64,000 bases of DNA from positions 1 to 64,000 of the forward strand of contig JACKDQ010000005.1 in NCBI GenBank assembly GCA_020633415.1, written 5' to 3'. Positions within the stretch are counted from its first letter, which is position 1. Every line of letters starts with the position of its first letter. Of this stretch, positions 1-8,519 are shown piece after piece. The notes beneath the pieces were generated by a model. That model did no database searches, was not told the DNA's origin, and saw nothing but the letters and a program-made list of their open reading frames with translations. Made by a program: the position numbers and the translations under genes. The stretch comes from Deltaproteobacteria bacterium (GTDB lineage Bacteria; Myxococcota_A; Polyangia; GCA-2747355).

Positions 1-468
1 GGAGTCACACTCGCTATCGCCACCGCAGCTTTGTCCCAGCGTCTTCAGCGGCTGGGCGTCCGTGCCCGCATCGCCCACACCACCGTCGGGCGTGCCGCCG
101 TCGGCGCTAGCTTTGGTGAAGCGCTTACAGTGGCCGGTGGCCGTGTCGCAGACCGACGACGCCATATCGTAGTTGGCTTCGCCAAACGGCAGGTGTTCGT
201 CCCACAGATTCATCCGTCGCGCGCCATCGCGACAGTCCGCATCGGTCTTACAGCCCGCGTAGCAGTAATTCTTCGTCGGATGGCAGAGCTTCTTGTCAGC
301 CGCTAAGACGAAACCGTCGCCGTCGTCCTTGTCCTGATAGTGCCCCTCAGCCACCTTTTGCGGGCACTGCGCATCCGCCGTGCAATAGCGCGGGTTGTCA
401 GATTCGCAAGCGTAGAACGCAATGAGCACTGCAGTAAAAAAAGATACAAAAGCAAGACGATAGCGCAT
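1..468 (-). CDS. Cys-rich exported lipoprotein, 3' end beyond window
   Basis: An open frame of 156 codons runs from an ATG at 468 off the left edge without a stop. It begins with a lipoprotein signal (MRYRLAFVSFFTAVLIAFYAC, Cys about residue 21) and a GGAGAGG ribosome site lies 7 bases upstream of the ATG. The mature part has many spaced Cys residues in segments such as CTADAQCP and CKTDADCRDG, then an Asp/Gly-rich linker (DGGTPDGGVGDAGTDA) and another Cys pair at the edge. This is the style of myxobacterial-type surface lipoproteins. No enzymatic function is recognisable. Divergent from the transposase at 663. Confidence 0.75.
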   Translation of the reverse strand, partial: MRYRLAFVSFFTAVLIAFYACESDNPRYCTADAQCPQKVAEGHYQDKDDGDGFVLAADKKLCHPTKNYCYAGCKTDADCRDGARRMNLWDEHLPFGEANYDMASSVCDTATGHCKRFTKASADGGTPDGGVGDAGTDAQPLKTLGQSCGGDSECDS

Positions 469-662
469 CAACAAGCCTCTCCGCTCACCGGTTTTCGCCG
501 GCAGCATAGCCAGGTTGTCCAAAGATGTCGACTCCGGCGCAGGAGGCGCTGTGCGAGGGGAGGGTCAGCGGTGTTTGCCCGCGATCGAGCGCTCGCAGCT
601 TGTCGAGTATCGAAGGCGTGCTAATATATCTGCTCAATCAAGATGGATGATCCAGTTTCCCC

Positions 663-1388
663 GTGAGTGAATTCACAGTAGCGCGCAGCAATCAACGAAA
701 CACGCGGTCAGCCCAGCGAGCGCTTGCCTTTCGCGCTTGGGGTGGTGCGCGCAAAGGCGCAGGCCGAAGGCCCAATGGGGCACGCTCAGGGGTATCTCAT
801 CACAAGCGCCCGGCGCTCGCGCGTCGTTATCCGGTGCATCTGACGTTAAAGATCGCCCGCGAGCTGCCCAATCTGCGTCGTCGTGATGCGATTCGCACGA
901 TCGAGCGCCAATTGTTTGCCGCCAATGGCCGATTCGGTCTGCGTATCGCCCAATATTGCGTGCAAAAGGATCATCTCCATCTCGTCTGTGAGGCGACCGG
1001 CCGCGATGCGCTCTCGCGCGGCATGCAAGGCATGTCGATTCGTATTGCCCGCGCGCTCAACCGGCTTTGGCAGCGCAAGGGCTCGCTCTTTGCTGACCGC
1101 TACCACGCGCACATTCTCAAGACGCCGCGCGAAGTGAAAAACTGCCTGAGCTATGTGCTCAACAACGCCCGTCGCCACGGCAAGCAGCGACGACAGGTCA
1201 AACGAGTTTACCCACTGGCATGGGCCGATCCTTGCTCATCGGCTCGCTGGTTCGACGGCTTTCGCGGCGTTCGCCCCGAGCGCACGCCCGACCAAGCGCC
1301 CGTAGCCGCCCCGCGGACTTGGCTGCTGCGCGTCGGTTGGCGAAGACACGGTCTGCTCGCGCTCGATGCAATCCCCGGCACCTCGTAG
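663..1388 (+). CDS. Y1 (IS200-like/RAYT) transposase
   Basis: 241 aa with a GTG start. The basic N-terminal WGGARKGAGRRP segment is typical of REP-associated tyrosine transposases. The HUH motif is HLH in YCVQKDHLHLV (about residues 97-107), followed by GSLFADRYHAHIL and a candidate catalytic Tyr in NCLSYVLNNARRHG. These enzymes cut and rejoin single-stranded DNA at hairpins. The protein carries an extra 60-residue C-terminal tail of no known type. It is a single-gene unit beside the tRNA-like scar at 1449. I see no flanking REP array, so it could be a domesticated copy. Confidence 0.85.
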   Translation: MSEFTVARSNQRNTRSAQRALAFRAWGGARKGAGRRPNGARSGVSHHKRPALARRYPVHLTLKIARELPNLRRRDAIRTIERQLFAANGRFGLRIAQYCVQKDHLHLVCEATGRDALSRGMQGMSIRIARALNRLWQRKGSLFADRYHAHILKTPREVKNCLSYVLNNARRHGKQRRQVKRVYPLAWADPCSSARWFDGFRGVRPERTPDQAPVAAPRTWLLRVGWRRHGLLALDAIPGTS

Positions 1389-1413
1389 GTCGCGCTGACC
1401 GAATCACGTGCAT

Positions 1414-1444
1414 AAAAAAAGGGCTGATGATTTCTCATCAGCCC
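1414..1444 (-). terminator. Intrinsic terminator behind tRNA-Asp fragment
   Basis: A perfect 10-bp stem (GGGCTGATGA, 1421-1430, with TCATCAGCCC, 1435-1444) and a 4-base loop, followed on the minus strand by seven Ts (1414-1420). It lies just past the tRNA-Asp 3'-end copy at 1449-1471, where a terminator of that tRNA would be expected. Confidence 0.85.
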
Positions 1445-1448
1445 AAAG

Positions 1449-1471
1449 GGTCGGGGTGGACGGGACTCGAA
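1449..1471 (-). repeat. Copy of tRNA-Asp 3' end (candidate distal att site)
   Basis: 23 bases are identical to 61224-61246, which is the acceptor and T-arm end of the intact tRNA-Asp(GTC), in the same orientation. Identity stops at 1448/61223 and at 1472/61247. The rest of the tRNA is absent. An integrase acting on the 3' end of a tRNA leaves exactly such a duplicate at the far end of the inserted DNA. A shorter 12-base echo (gggtggacggga) occurs at 1530-1541. Confidence 0.7.
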
Positions 1472-1571
1472 ACTGTAAGAGGCAATTACCAATTGATAAG
1501 TCTTTACGCTCTTTTTCGCCATTTTTCGAGGGTGGACGGGATGTTGGATATGCCGCTTGGTTCCGTCGTGA

Positions 1572-1649
1572 TCCGTTGTTGTGATCGCTGTTCCGCAGGG
1601 TCGTGGCACAAATAGGTCACAAGTGAGCGCGCTGCGCGACCAGCGCTAG
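1572..1649 (+). pseudogene. Remnant of integrase C-terminal coding sequence
   Basis: The frame from 1584 reads IAVPQGRGTNRSQVSALR. The intact integrase near its C-terminus (from 61119) reads IETLQGHGTNTSQTVAAE. At DNA level 25 of 29 bases match around the shared tggcacaaata core. No catalytic part is present and a stop precedes the frame at 1569-1571. It is probably the residue of an older integrase gene at the same attachment hotspot; the match is short, so chance is not excluded. Confidence 0.45.
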
Positions 1650-2060
1650 GCGCGAAGAGTTGATTGCCACTTGCCAGCTAACAATGGCCACTTGTCGATC
1701 GATAAGTGGCTCTGCGCAGTCGTCGAGGGCGAGTCGAGGGCGAGCACCTTCGTACCGTTGCGTTCCGTCTTTTGGCACCGGGTCGGCATTATGTCTGAAG
1801 AAAAAATTCTCAGAAATCGTCTTTGTGGAGAGAGGCAAGCTGAAGCGTCCCCAAAAAAAGAGGACACTGACGCTCGGCGTTGATCCTCCATCGAGGCGCC
1901 CGGTCGGATACGTCTGAGGATCCGTTGACGAGGCGGTGTTGCCTTCCCCCCACAGTTTGCGCCAAGCCTGGCGTGACGCGTTCGGCAAGTCAGATAGCTG
2001 CAGTCCATTTGCGTTGGCCTCGATCTTGAAAGCTCGGGTCCCACTGCGAAAGGACTTGTC
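1650..2060. other. Intergenic region, no gene seen
   Basis: Open frames here lack coding character and have no convincing ribosome site. It contains the short palindrome at 1688-1709 and then only the ribosome site of the phosphoesterase gene (AAAGGA, about 2048-2053). Confidence 0.5.
1688..1709. repeat. 22-bp near-perfect palindrome
   Basis: The arms CCACTT and AAGTGG flank a TCGATCGA core, with one G:T-type imperfection. The word gccacttg is repeated directly just before it (1666 and 1687). The 11-mer acttgtcgatc inside the palindrome recurs at the truncated-adaptor junction near 46803. It could be a protein-binding site or an element end. Confidence 0.4.
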
Positions 2061-3260
2061 GTGGAGAAGATCGCGCTGTTTCTCGCCTGCGCGCTGGTTG
2101 GCTGCCAAAGTGGCGTCCTAAGCGGGTCGGCGATCGGCGACAAGAGCGAGTCCCCGAGCGACGTGGGCCACGTTGATGGGGAGGCGTTGCAAGATGGCGG
2201 CGATGCGCGCTCCCTGGGAGCGGGGCGCGATCACCGTGCAAATTCTTCGGATGACCTCGGTGGAAGCCGCGACGATGGCGTTGATCCGGCCGCTGATTCG
2301 AGCGGTGAAACGCGCGTTGATGCCGGCGCATCTCCAGCAGAGCCCGACGCGATGGTAGACGATATGGCCCCGACCGGTGGTCAGCGCCTTTCCTTCTTTG
2401 CCGTTGGTGACACCCGCTCTGATCTCGACGTCGCTCAGCAGACATTTCAGAGCATGGCGCGCCTTGACCCCAGCGCTTTTGCTGTTTTCAACAGCGGAGA
2501 CATTACTCTTGATGGCAAAGCCTCGCAGTGGCAGGCGCACAAGAACGCGGTCGACTTAGGGTCCGCCGGAAAGATCCGCATGGACTGGAGCCGTCTCGGC
2601 GGTTCAACAACAGCTTACTTTGGCGTTGTCGGCAACCACGATGTGCGCAGTGGCGACTGGCTCGACAACTGGAACAACAACCTCTCCGGGCAGCGCCAGT
2701 TGGGCCACAACGGGGCCGACGGTGTCTGGTTCAGTGTGCGCCAGGGCAATGCACTGTTCATCGTGCTCGACAGCGAGCATTCGGTCAGCGCTCAGACCGG
2801 ATGGCTTGAACGTGCGCTGCGCCAAGCCGCGGCCGATCCGTCGATTCGCTGGAAGTTTGCCTTCTATCACAAGCCGGTCTACCCCTGTAACTACTACGGA
2901 CCGTGGGGCAACGGCATCGCTTGGGTGCGTCTGTTCGAACAGTATGGTGTCGACATGGTGTTCAATGGGCACGCTCATGTTTACGAACGTAGCTGTCCGA
3001 TGATCGGCGGCAAGTGCCAAGGTGGCGGCGTGCGCTACGTGATCTCAGGTGGTGGTGGCGCAGAGACGGGTCGGATTGATCTTTCTCGAAAACTTACCTC
3101 CGGATCCGACCGATACGTTTGCGGAGAGATCAACGAGGCGGCCAAGGGCTACTGGCACCACTACTGCCACCTGGTGATCGATGGCGGCGAGCTGACTTAT
3201 CGCTGCTATGCCCATAACGCGACCAGTGCGCCCGAGGACACGCTGCGGATTACGAAATGA
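2061..3260 (+). CDS. Calcineurin-like phosphoesterase lipoprotein
   Basis: 399 aa, GTG start with an AAAGGA ribosome site. A lipoprotein signal (MEKIALFLACALVGC) is followed by about 90 residues of Asp/Gly/Ala-rich linker and then the phosphoesterase domain. The dimetal motifs are in order: GDTRSD, GDITLDG, GNHD and NGHAHVYER, the purple-acid-phosphatase-like arrangement. It likely hydrolyses phosphomonoesters or diesters at the cell surface; the substrate cannot be told. A small membrane-peptide frame overlaps its stop by ATGA. Confidence 0.88.
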   Translation: MEKIALFLACALVGCQSGVLSGSAIGDKSESPSDVGHVDGEALQDGGDARSLGAGRDHRANSSDDLGGSRDDGVDPAADSSGETRVDAGASPAEPDAMVDDMAPTGGQRLSFFAVGDTRSDLDVAQQTFQSMARLDPSAFAVFNSGDITLDGKASQWQAHKNAVDLGSAGKIRMDWSRLGGSTTAYFGVVGNHDVRSGDWLDNWNNNLSGQRQLGHNGADGVWFSVRQGNALFIVLDSEHSVSAQTGWLERALRQAAADPSIRWKFAFYHKPVYPCNYYGPWGNGIAWVRLFEQYGVDMVFNGHAHVYERSCPMIGGKCQGGGVRYVISGGGGAETGRIDLSRKLTSGSDRYVCGEINEAAKGYWHHYCHLVIDGGELTYRCYAHNATSAPEDTLRITK

Positions 3261-3361
3261 AAGGAGTGATCTCAACGTCAAAGACCGTCGATCTGCATTG
3301 CATCATGCTGGTGGTCGGTGTCTGTCTGATGTTGGCGGTGATTTACACGGTCGTCCTATAA
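3257..3361 (+). CDS. Small single-pass membrane protein (candidate)
   Basis: 34 codons whose ATG overlaps the stop of the phosphoesterase gene (ATGA), suggesting translational coupling. The product starts MKGVISTSKTVDLH and ends with one hydrophobic helix of about 20 residues (CIMLVVGVCLMLAVIYTVVL). No family is recognised and no independent ribosome site is clear. It may be a real small membrane protein or a chance frame. Confidence 0.35.
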   Translation: MKGVISTSKTVDLHCIMLVVGVCLMLAVIYTVVL

Positions 3362-3376
3362 TCGCATACTGCTGGC

Positions 3377-4264
3377 ATGGAACAGGTTGGTGAGCGTCGC
3401 GGCAACGGCTACGACAGCGGGTTTTGGGAGCAGGTGTTTGCGTTGTATCAGCAGGCATTCGAAGGGCTGCCCGCGGGGATCGCGCAGGCGGCATCGGTCG
3501 GAGCACATTGGGAAGATGTAACGACGCCGTTCGCTTTGCTCGAGGGCGGGCGCTGCCTGGCGCACGTCGGCGTGATCTCGCATCCGATGCATCTCGGCGG
3601 TGCTGATCCGCTGCGCGTTGCCGGAATCCACGCCGTGTGTACCGCGCCCGATCGGCGGCAGCAGGGATTGTCTTCGCGATTGCTCGCCGCAGCCGTTGCG
3701 TGGGCCGCCACCGATCACGAGGTCATGAAACTTCACACCGATCTGCCGGCGGTTTACGAGCGGCATGGTTTCGTCGCTGTTCCTACCTGGCGCTTCCGAT
3801 CGGTCGTCACCCCCACGCTAGGCATCGCGAAGCGGCGATTGGCGCCGTCAACGAACGCCGAAGACGCATCGCTATTGCAGCGATTGCTGGCGACCCGCGC
3901 CGCCGTTTCGAATGTCTGTGCGAGCGCGGACGATGGGTGGATGATCACGATCGACGCGACGCTGGGCGGAATGCTCGACGATTCGCTCTGGTATCTTCCC
4001 GACCATGATGCCGTGGTCGTCTACGGTGAAGAGGAGGGCGAGACACTCGTAGCGGAAGTGATCGCGCAACGTCTGCCTCCAGCCGCCGTCGTTGCTGGTG
4101 CGAGTCCAGATCCGCAGCGCGCACGGCGCTACGCATTCACGCCCGACCGATTCGAACCAAACGCCGAGCCATTTGCGACGCCTGCCGAAAATGGGGTCTT
4201 TATGGTGCGCGGGCGCTGGCCCGTCGACCAGCCGTTCGGAATCTCCCCGCTGTGGGAGCACTAG
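3377..4264 (+). CDS. GNAT family N-acetyltransferase
   Basis: 295 aa. Residues about 20-145 carry the acetyl-CoA fold: the motif-A region reads VCTAPDRRQQGLSSRLL (R/Q-x-x-G-x-x-S/A), followed by a beta-strand and YERHGFVAV, the usual C-terminal GNAT strand. The second half (about 160-295) is less clear and resembles the extended arrangement of Eis-like or two-domain acetyltransferases. The acceptor is unknown. It stands alone, 43 bases from the convergent peroxiredoxin gene. Confidence 0.78.
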   Translation: MEQVGERRGNGYDSGFWEQVFALYQQAFEGLPAGIAQAASVGAHWEDVTTPFALLEGGRCLAHVGVISHPMHLGGADPLRVAGIHAVCTAPDRRQQGLSSRLLAAAVAWAATDHEVMKLHTDLPAVYERHGFVAVPTWRFRSVVTPTLGIAKRRLAPSTNAEDASLLQRLLATRAAVSNVCASADDGWMITIDATLGGMLDDSLWYLPDHDAVVVYGEEEGETLVAEVIAQRLPPAAVVAGASPDPQRARRYAFTPDRFEPNAEPFATPAENGVFMVRGRWPVDQPFGISPLWEH

Positions 4265-4306
4265 CATTCGGCTCGTGCCACAGCGGGGTAGAGCAGTTCG
4301 CTGAGC

Positions 4307-4879
4307 TTAGCCCTCGAACGCGTTGCGAGGAGGTTTTTTGCCCGGTGCCTCGTTTCCTTTGAGGAAGGCTAAGACCGTATCGGCGTCAGAGACCTCGAAG
4401 GGATCGGCGCCGTGGTTGTCTTCGTACCCCGGCTCGACGAACATCTTCTCGATCTCCATGTTGTTGGCGACCAAGGCGTAGCGCCAGGTGCGCATGCCGA
4501 AGCCGATATTGTCCTTGCGAACCAGCATGCCCATCTGACGCGTGAAGTCGCCGTTGCCGTCGGGAATCAGCTTGATGTTCTTGTTGCCGAGATGCTTGCC
4601 CCACTGGAACATCACAAACGCATCGTTGACCGACAGGCAGTAGACCTCGTCGACGCCGTTGGCCTTGAATTCCGCGTAGAGTTCATCGTAACGCGGCAAG
4701 TGTGTCGACGAACAGGTCGGCGTGAAGGCGCCGGGCAAGGCAAACAGTACGATGCGCTTGTTTGCGAACAGCTCAGAGCTTGTGCGGTCTTGCCAGCGAA
4801 ATGGGTTTGGGCCACCAACGGACTCGTCGCGAACGCGCGTCTTGAAGGTAACTTCGGGGAGCTTGTGTAGATTGGTCAT
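4307..4879 (-). CDS. Peroxiredoxin (Prx5-like)
   Basis: 190 aa from the ATG at 4879, chosen because AAGGAAG lies 8 bases upstream; an earlier in-frame start would lack this. The peroxidatic site is PGAFTPTCSSTHLP with the catalytic Cys in TPTC, the Prx5/AhpE-type sequence. WRYALV and a C-terminal FLKG region complete the thioredoxin fold. There is no fused glutaredoxin domain, so it must use an external thiol reductant. It reduces peroxides in the cytoplasm. Single-gene unit. Confidence 0.92.
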   Translation of the reverse strand: MTNLHKLPEVTFKTRVRDESVGGPNPFRWQDRTSSELFANKRIVLFALPGAFTPTCSSTHLPRYDELYAEFKANGVDEVYCLSVNDAFVMFQWGKHLGNKNIKLIPDGNGDFTRQMGMLVRKDNIGFGMRTWRYALVANNMEIEKMFVEPGYEDNHGADPFEVSDADTVLAFLKGNEAPGKKPPRNAFEG

Positions 4880-5393
4880 CGTGCGCTTCCTTTGTTCGAT
4901 CGTGCTCATCGAGCGTCAAGGGGAGAATATAGCAAGCAGTGCTGGTCGACGCAGCCACCTATAACCGTGTTGCGGCGGGGCGGTTGCCAATCGCCCAGCT
5001 AGCCCGAGCGGCGCTGCCTCGACGTCCGTGGCTCGACGATCCAGAGGCAATTGACGCGGCCTCAGCCGGGTGACTCGGCCCCTGCCCGGCGGTAGGCCTG
5101 ACCGGCTAGCGGGTTTTCACGACCCCAGCCGGCGAGGCGCTGTGGGCCCTGTGCGCATTTTGCTGCAGGCCGCTAATTGCTGGATATGTCAGGAAATTAG
5201 AAGTTGAGCAGCGTTCGGTTTCATCGAGAGCCGGAGAGCACTTGCCTTGGCGCGCTCTTTGCTCAACAAGTACATATAAGAGGTGACGAGGTGATGCGAC
5301 TTATCTCCATATTTGGTGTCCAAGCAACAGCAGCTTGGCAAAATCCCGGCGGACACCGACCAGCTGACCCCACCATCATCGGGTAGCTCCACG
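4880..5393. other. Leader region upstream of the pel operon
   Basis: About 510 bases between the divergent peroxiredoxin and the first pel-operon gene. I find no convincing coding frame, no tRNA, no intrinsic terminator and no GEMM-type c-di-GMP riboswitch core. The promoter of the long operon should lie here, but no strong -35/-10 pair was recognised. Confidence 0.5.
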
Positions 5394-6434
5394 ATGAGCG
5401 GAATCCAAAGGAACCGAACGCTGCTGGAAAACGTTCCAGCGCTCGCGATGCTGGCCTCCACCCAGGGCAGTCAAGTCAAGTTGGTGCGCATCGCCAATGA
5501 TACCCTGAACCCCAACGAATCCTTCGACCAGCCGGCGATTCTCTTGTCCCAAGGGACCGTATTGATCGGCCGCGACCGCGGCTGCGATGTGGTGCTCGAC
5601 GATCCGCGTATCTCACGTACGCACGCCAAGATTACCCTAGAAGCCAGCGGCGCCTTCTCTATGCGCGCTTTGGGCAGCAACGGCACGTACATCAATGGTG
5701 TGCGCGTTGACGACGTTCAAATGCTTAACGCCGGTGACGAGATCTGGTTCTGTCGCGACCACGTCTACCGATTGGTCGTCGACCAAGAGATGGCGCGGCC
5801 GCTGACCATCGACGAGCCGGGCCTGGCCGATGAGTTCAATGAGTTCGCCACCGCGGTACGCCCGCCCCAGTCATTTTCCGCCGTTCCGCCGGAAACGACG
5901 CAGCCAAGAAGCGCCGTACCCGAGAGGCGCCCGTCCACCGACGATCTACCGGTTGCCAATAGCGCCGAAGCGCTGCGACGGCAGCGCGATGTGCTGGCGA
6001 TCCTCTACCAACTCAGCCTGCGCTGCATGCAGGCCGAAGACCTCAAGCAGGCCGACAGTCTGCTAACCAACGTCCTGCGGCGTATCGCGCCGACACGCGG
6101 TGGCTTCATCGCTCATCGCCAAGGTGATGGTTTTCGCATCATCGTGGCTCCGTGCCCCGCGCCACCGACTGTCGAGCAGATTCGCGCGGCATCGCGTCGT
6201 TGCCTAAAGTTGACGGCGCCCGCCCTGCTCGATGGTGACAGCCTTGCCGACGAGTCCTTTGGCGCCGGTACAAAGCACGTGGTGATGGCACCGATGTTCA
6301 TCGAAGGTGAAAGCTGTGGCGCGCTCTGCTGTTTCTTCGACGCCGCCGACCCTTTCGAACCTCATCTAGCTGAGCTTGTCGAGCAGCTGGCGATCGTCGC
6401 CGCCATCGCCCTGGCGAGTAAGTCGAACGGGTGA
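5394..6434 (+). CDS. FHA-GAF domain protein heading the pel operon
   Basis: 346 aa from ATG 5394 (a TTG at 5313 is possible; neither has a good ribosome site). Residues about 45-125 form an FHA phosphothreonine-binding domain: IGRDRGCDVVLDD, RISRTHAKI and GSNGTYINGVRV. A Pro-rich linker leads to a GAF domain (about 195-340). The stop overlaps the GTG of the next gene (GTGA). As the first gene of a polysaccharide operon it probably senses a phosphorylated partner or a small ligand and controls synthesis or assembly. No kinase is encoded in the operon. Confidence 0.8.
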   Translation: MSGIQRNRTLLENVPALAMLASTQGSQVKLVRIANDTLNPNESFDQPAILLSQGTVLIGRDRGCDVVLDDPRISRTHAKITLEASGAFSMRALGSNGTYINGVRVDDVQMLNAGDEIWFCRDHVYRLVVDQEMARPLTIDEPGLADEFNEFATAVRPPQSFSAVPPETTQPRSAVPERRPSTDDLPVANSAEALRRQRDVLAILYQLSLRCMQAEDLKQADSLLTNVLRRIAPTRGGFIAHRQGDGFRIIVAPCPAPPTVEQIRAASRRCLKLTAPALLDGDSLADESFGAGTKHVVMAPMFIEGESCGALCCFFDAADPFEPHLAELVEQLAIVAAIALASKSNG

Positions 6435-7279
6435 ACGCCGCTTACTCCACGGCTGCGGTCTGTATCGTCGTGCTTGGTCTGAGCGTGACCGATGTCGCTG
6501 CGCGTGGCGGCCTCGACGAGACCGATCGGGCGCTTGCCGAGCTACACGAGCAACGCGGTGATAGGGACAAGGCGCTTGCTCTTTGGCGCGAACTGCTCGC
6601 GCGCCACCCTGACAATCCTCTGTATCTTGAACGCACGCTGACGTTGGCCCACGACCTTGATAACAAGCGACTAGCGCTCGCCCTGCTGCCGCGGCTCTTG
6701 GCGCTGCGTCCGAGATCGCCCGATGTGCGAAAGCTTGCGGCCGACATTTTGGTCGGCGCCGATCGCAGCAAAGCGGCGCTGCCGCACCTGTTGTGGCTCC
6801 ATCGCTTGCGCCCTAAAGACGAGACGGTCCGTCGCAACCTTGCCCAGGTTTATGACGATCTCGATCGGCCGGCGGAGGCCTTGCCGCACTATCTCTGGCT
6901 TGTGGCGCGCCATCCGGGTGATGCTGCGCTGACCTACGGCCTGGTCGACGTGTATCTCTCGATTCAGCCGTCGAAACCACGACATACGACGGAGGCAGCG
7001 GCATTGCTCAAAGCGCTAGCCCTACGGCGACCGCACGACGTGGAGGTCCTGCGGCGCTTGGTCGCACTCTACGTCGACCAATCACGTCACGGCGATGCCA
7101 TTTCAGCACTTGAGGACTTTCTCCGCCGTCGGCCCGGTCACCCCTCGGCGCAGTTGGCGCTCGACCGGCTCAAGCGGCGAAGGAGTTACGTCACACAGAA
7201 GCGGCGCGTAAGGCGCACACTCGATGACCGCTTTGAAGACTGGCGCGATGATCTGGTCTTGCGCGCAGAGGACTTTTAG
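6431..7279 (+). CDS. Periplasmic TPR protein, PelB-like module
   Basis: 282 aa, GTG start overlapping the preceding stop. A signal peptide (cleavage near VAARGG, about residue 25) is followed by about six degenerate TPR units with the recurring spacing of ALxLW, LPHLLWLHRLRPKDE and LPHYLWLVARHPGD. The gene abuts a barrel gene. In P. aeruginosa PelB, periplasmic TPRs and the export barrel are one chain; here they are separate. Role inferred: a periplasmic scaffold that guides polymer or binds the modifying enzymes. Confidence 0.75.
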   Translation: MNAAYSTAAVCIVVLGLSVTDVAARGGLDETDRALAELHEQRGDRDKALALWRELLARHPDNPLYLERTLTLAHDLDNKRLALALLPRLLALRPRSPDVRKLAADILVGADRSKAALPHLLWLHRLRPKDETVRRNLAQVYDDLDRPAEALPHYLWLVARHPGDAALTYGLVDVYLSIQPSKPRHTTEAAALLKALALRRPHDVEVLRRLVALYVDQSRHGDAISALEDFLRRRPGHPSAQLALDRLKRRRSYVTQKRRVRRTLDDRFEDWRDDLVLRAEDF

Positions 7280-8479
7280 GTGCCCACAGTTCGCCTGGTT
7301 GCTGTGCTGCTACCCTGTGCCCTTGTCGCCTCGTCTGCGCTGGCCCAGGGGACCTCGTCGTCGCCGACCTTCGACCCATTCGTCGTGCTGCTTTCGGGCT
7401 ACGAAAGCAACGCGAGGCTGACCTACGAATCGCCGGCAACGCCGGAAGCCGACGTCAGCGGGTCAGCGGTGATCTCGCTCGAGGCGGGCGCTGATCTCAC
7501 GTCGCGCAGTCGCAGCCTTGATTTGCGCTTTACGCCGTGGGCGATGTTGCGGTTGCCGACGATCTCGGCCAAGCTGACCGACGCCGAGTTGCAGCTGCCG
7601 CTGTTGATGCGGCTGCCGATCAATGCGCTGCTCGATTTCGATCTGCGCTGTTTTAGCGAGATCGTCGTGGGGCGGGCCTCGCCCGTCTTTCTCGATCGCG
7701 GTACGACGACCACACGCATCGGAACGCAGCGACACTGGGCGGCGACAACTGACATTCAACCGGGCTTGACCGTTGAGTTGCACCCCACGCTTTCAGCCAC
7801 GGTGGCGCCGCGATTGCGGTTTCGCACCCAGCGCTACACCGAGACGCCTTTCGACGACGAGTCGACATTCCGCTATTTTGCTGGAGGTGGCGCGATCGCC
7901 ATCGCTTGGGAGGCCCTTTCGTGGTTGCGCGTTCGCGTTAACTACGATGTCGCCCATCGGATCTACGACGGCATCTTCGCGCGGCCCGTCAGCTACAACC
8001 CGGTCTCTGGCAGGCGCCTGCGCGCGACGCTTCACACGGCAGGCACCAAAGCACGGATCCGCTTCGGGCCGGGAACCACGCTCTCCGTACAATACGCCGC
8101 GCGTCTCGGCGACGACAATGGCGGCTACCTCGGCTATCTCGACCATATCCTACGTGCGCGTCTGCGCCTCGCCTTCGGCGAGCGGTTTTACTTTGATGGC
8201 ACGCTCTACTTTGCCGCCCGGAACTACGGCAAGCGCACGCCCTGCCAGGCGGAACGCTTGGGTGCCGATCGGGTCTACCGTGGCAGTGACTGTAGTGGCC
8301 CCACGGCGGCACAAGTGCACGTCGAGCATGCGTTGCGCGTCAGCGCCAACGCGACATACTATCTGTGGGATTGGCTAGGCGTCGTCGCGCGTTATGAACT
8401 CGAAGATGCTGCGACGGACCAGGTCGATCCGTTGGCCGCCGACCATCGCTTGCTGGGCGGCGTGACGTTCGATCTGTAG
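7280..8479 (+). CDS. Outer-membrane beta-barrel, PelB porin-like
   Basis: 399 aa with a GTG start right after the preceding stop. A clear signal peptide (LLPCALVASSALAQG) precedes repeated amphipathic strands with aromatic girdles (LDFDLRCFSEIV, LRVRVNYDVAHRIYDG, LRARLRLAFGERFYFDG). The chain ends in an outer-membrane-type strand (LLGGVTFDL). Position between TPR and GH114 genes suggests it is the export pore that PelB normally supplies as its C-terminal domain. Sequence alone does not prove it is a polysaccharide channel. Confidence 0.72.
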   Translation: MPTVRLVAVLLPCALVASSALAQGTSSSPTFDPFVVLLSGYESNARLTYESPATPEADVSGSAVISLEAGADLTSRSRSLDLRFTPWAMLRLPTISAKLTDAELQLPLLMRLPINALLDFDLRCFSEIVVGRASPVFLDRGTTTTRIGTQRHWAATTDIQPGLTVELHPTLSATVAPRLRFRTQRYTETPFDDESTFRYFAGGGAIAIAWEALSWLRVRVNYDVAHRIYDGIFARPVSYNPVSGRRLRATLHTAGTKARIRFGPGTTLSVQYAARLGDDNGGYLGYLDHILRARLRLAFGERFYFDGTLYFAARNYGKRTPCQAERLGADRVYRGSDCSGPTAAQVHVEHALRVSANATYYLWDWLGVVARYELEDAATDQVDPLAADHRLLGGVTFDL

Positions 8480-8519
8480 GCATGGTTCGTGAAATAGCTG
8501 GGGCAGGGAGTGAACCAAG

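Noticed and set aside
31..624. Two plus-strand open frames at the left edge
   Set aside because: They lie opposite the Cys-rich lipoprotein on the minus strand, which has a signal peptide, a ribosome site and protein-like composition; the plus frames have none.
1617..2143. Two long minus-strand frames before the phosphoesterase
   Set aside because: No ribosome site, low-complexity Arg/Ser composition, and they overlap the start of a well-supported gene on the other strand.
4880..5393. c-di-GMP riboswitch upstream of the pel operon
   Set aside because: Looked for because Pel is c-di-GMP controlled; the conserved GEMM core is not present.
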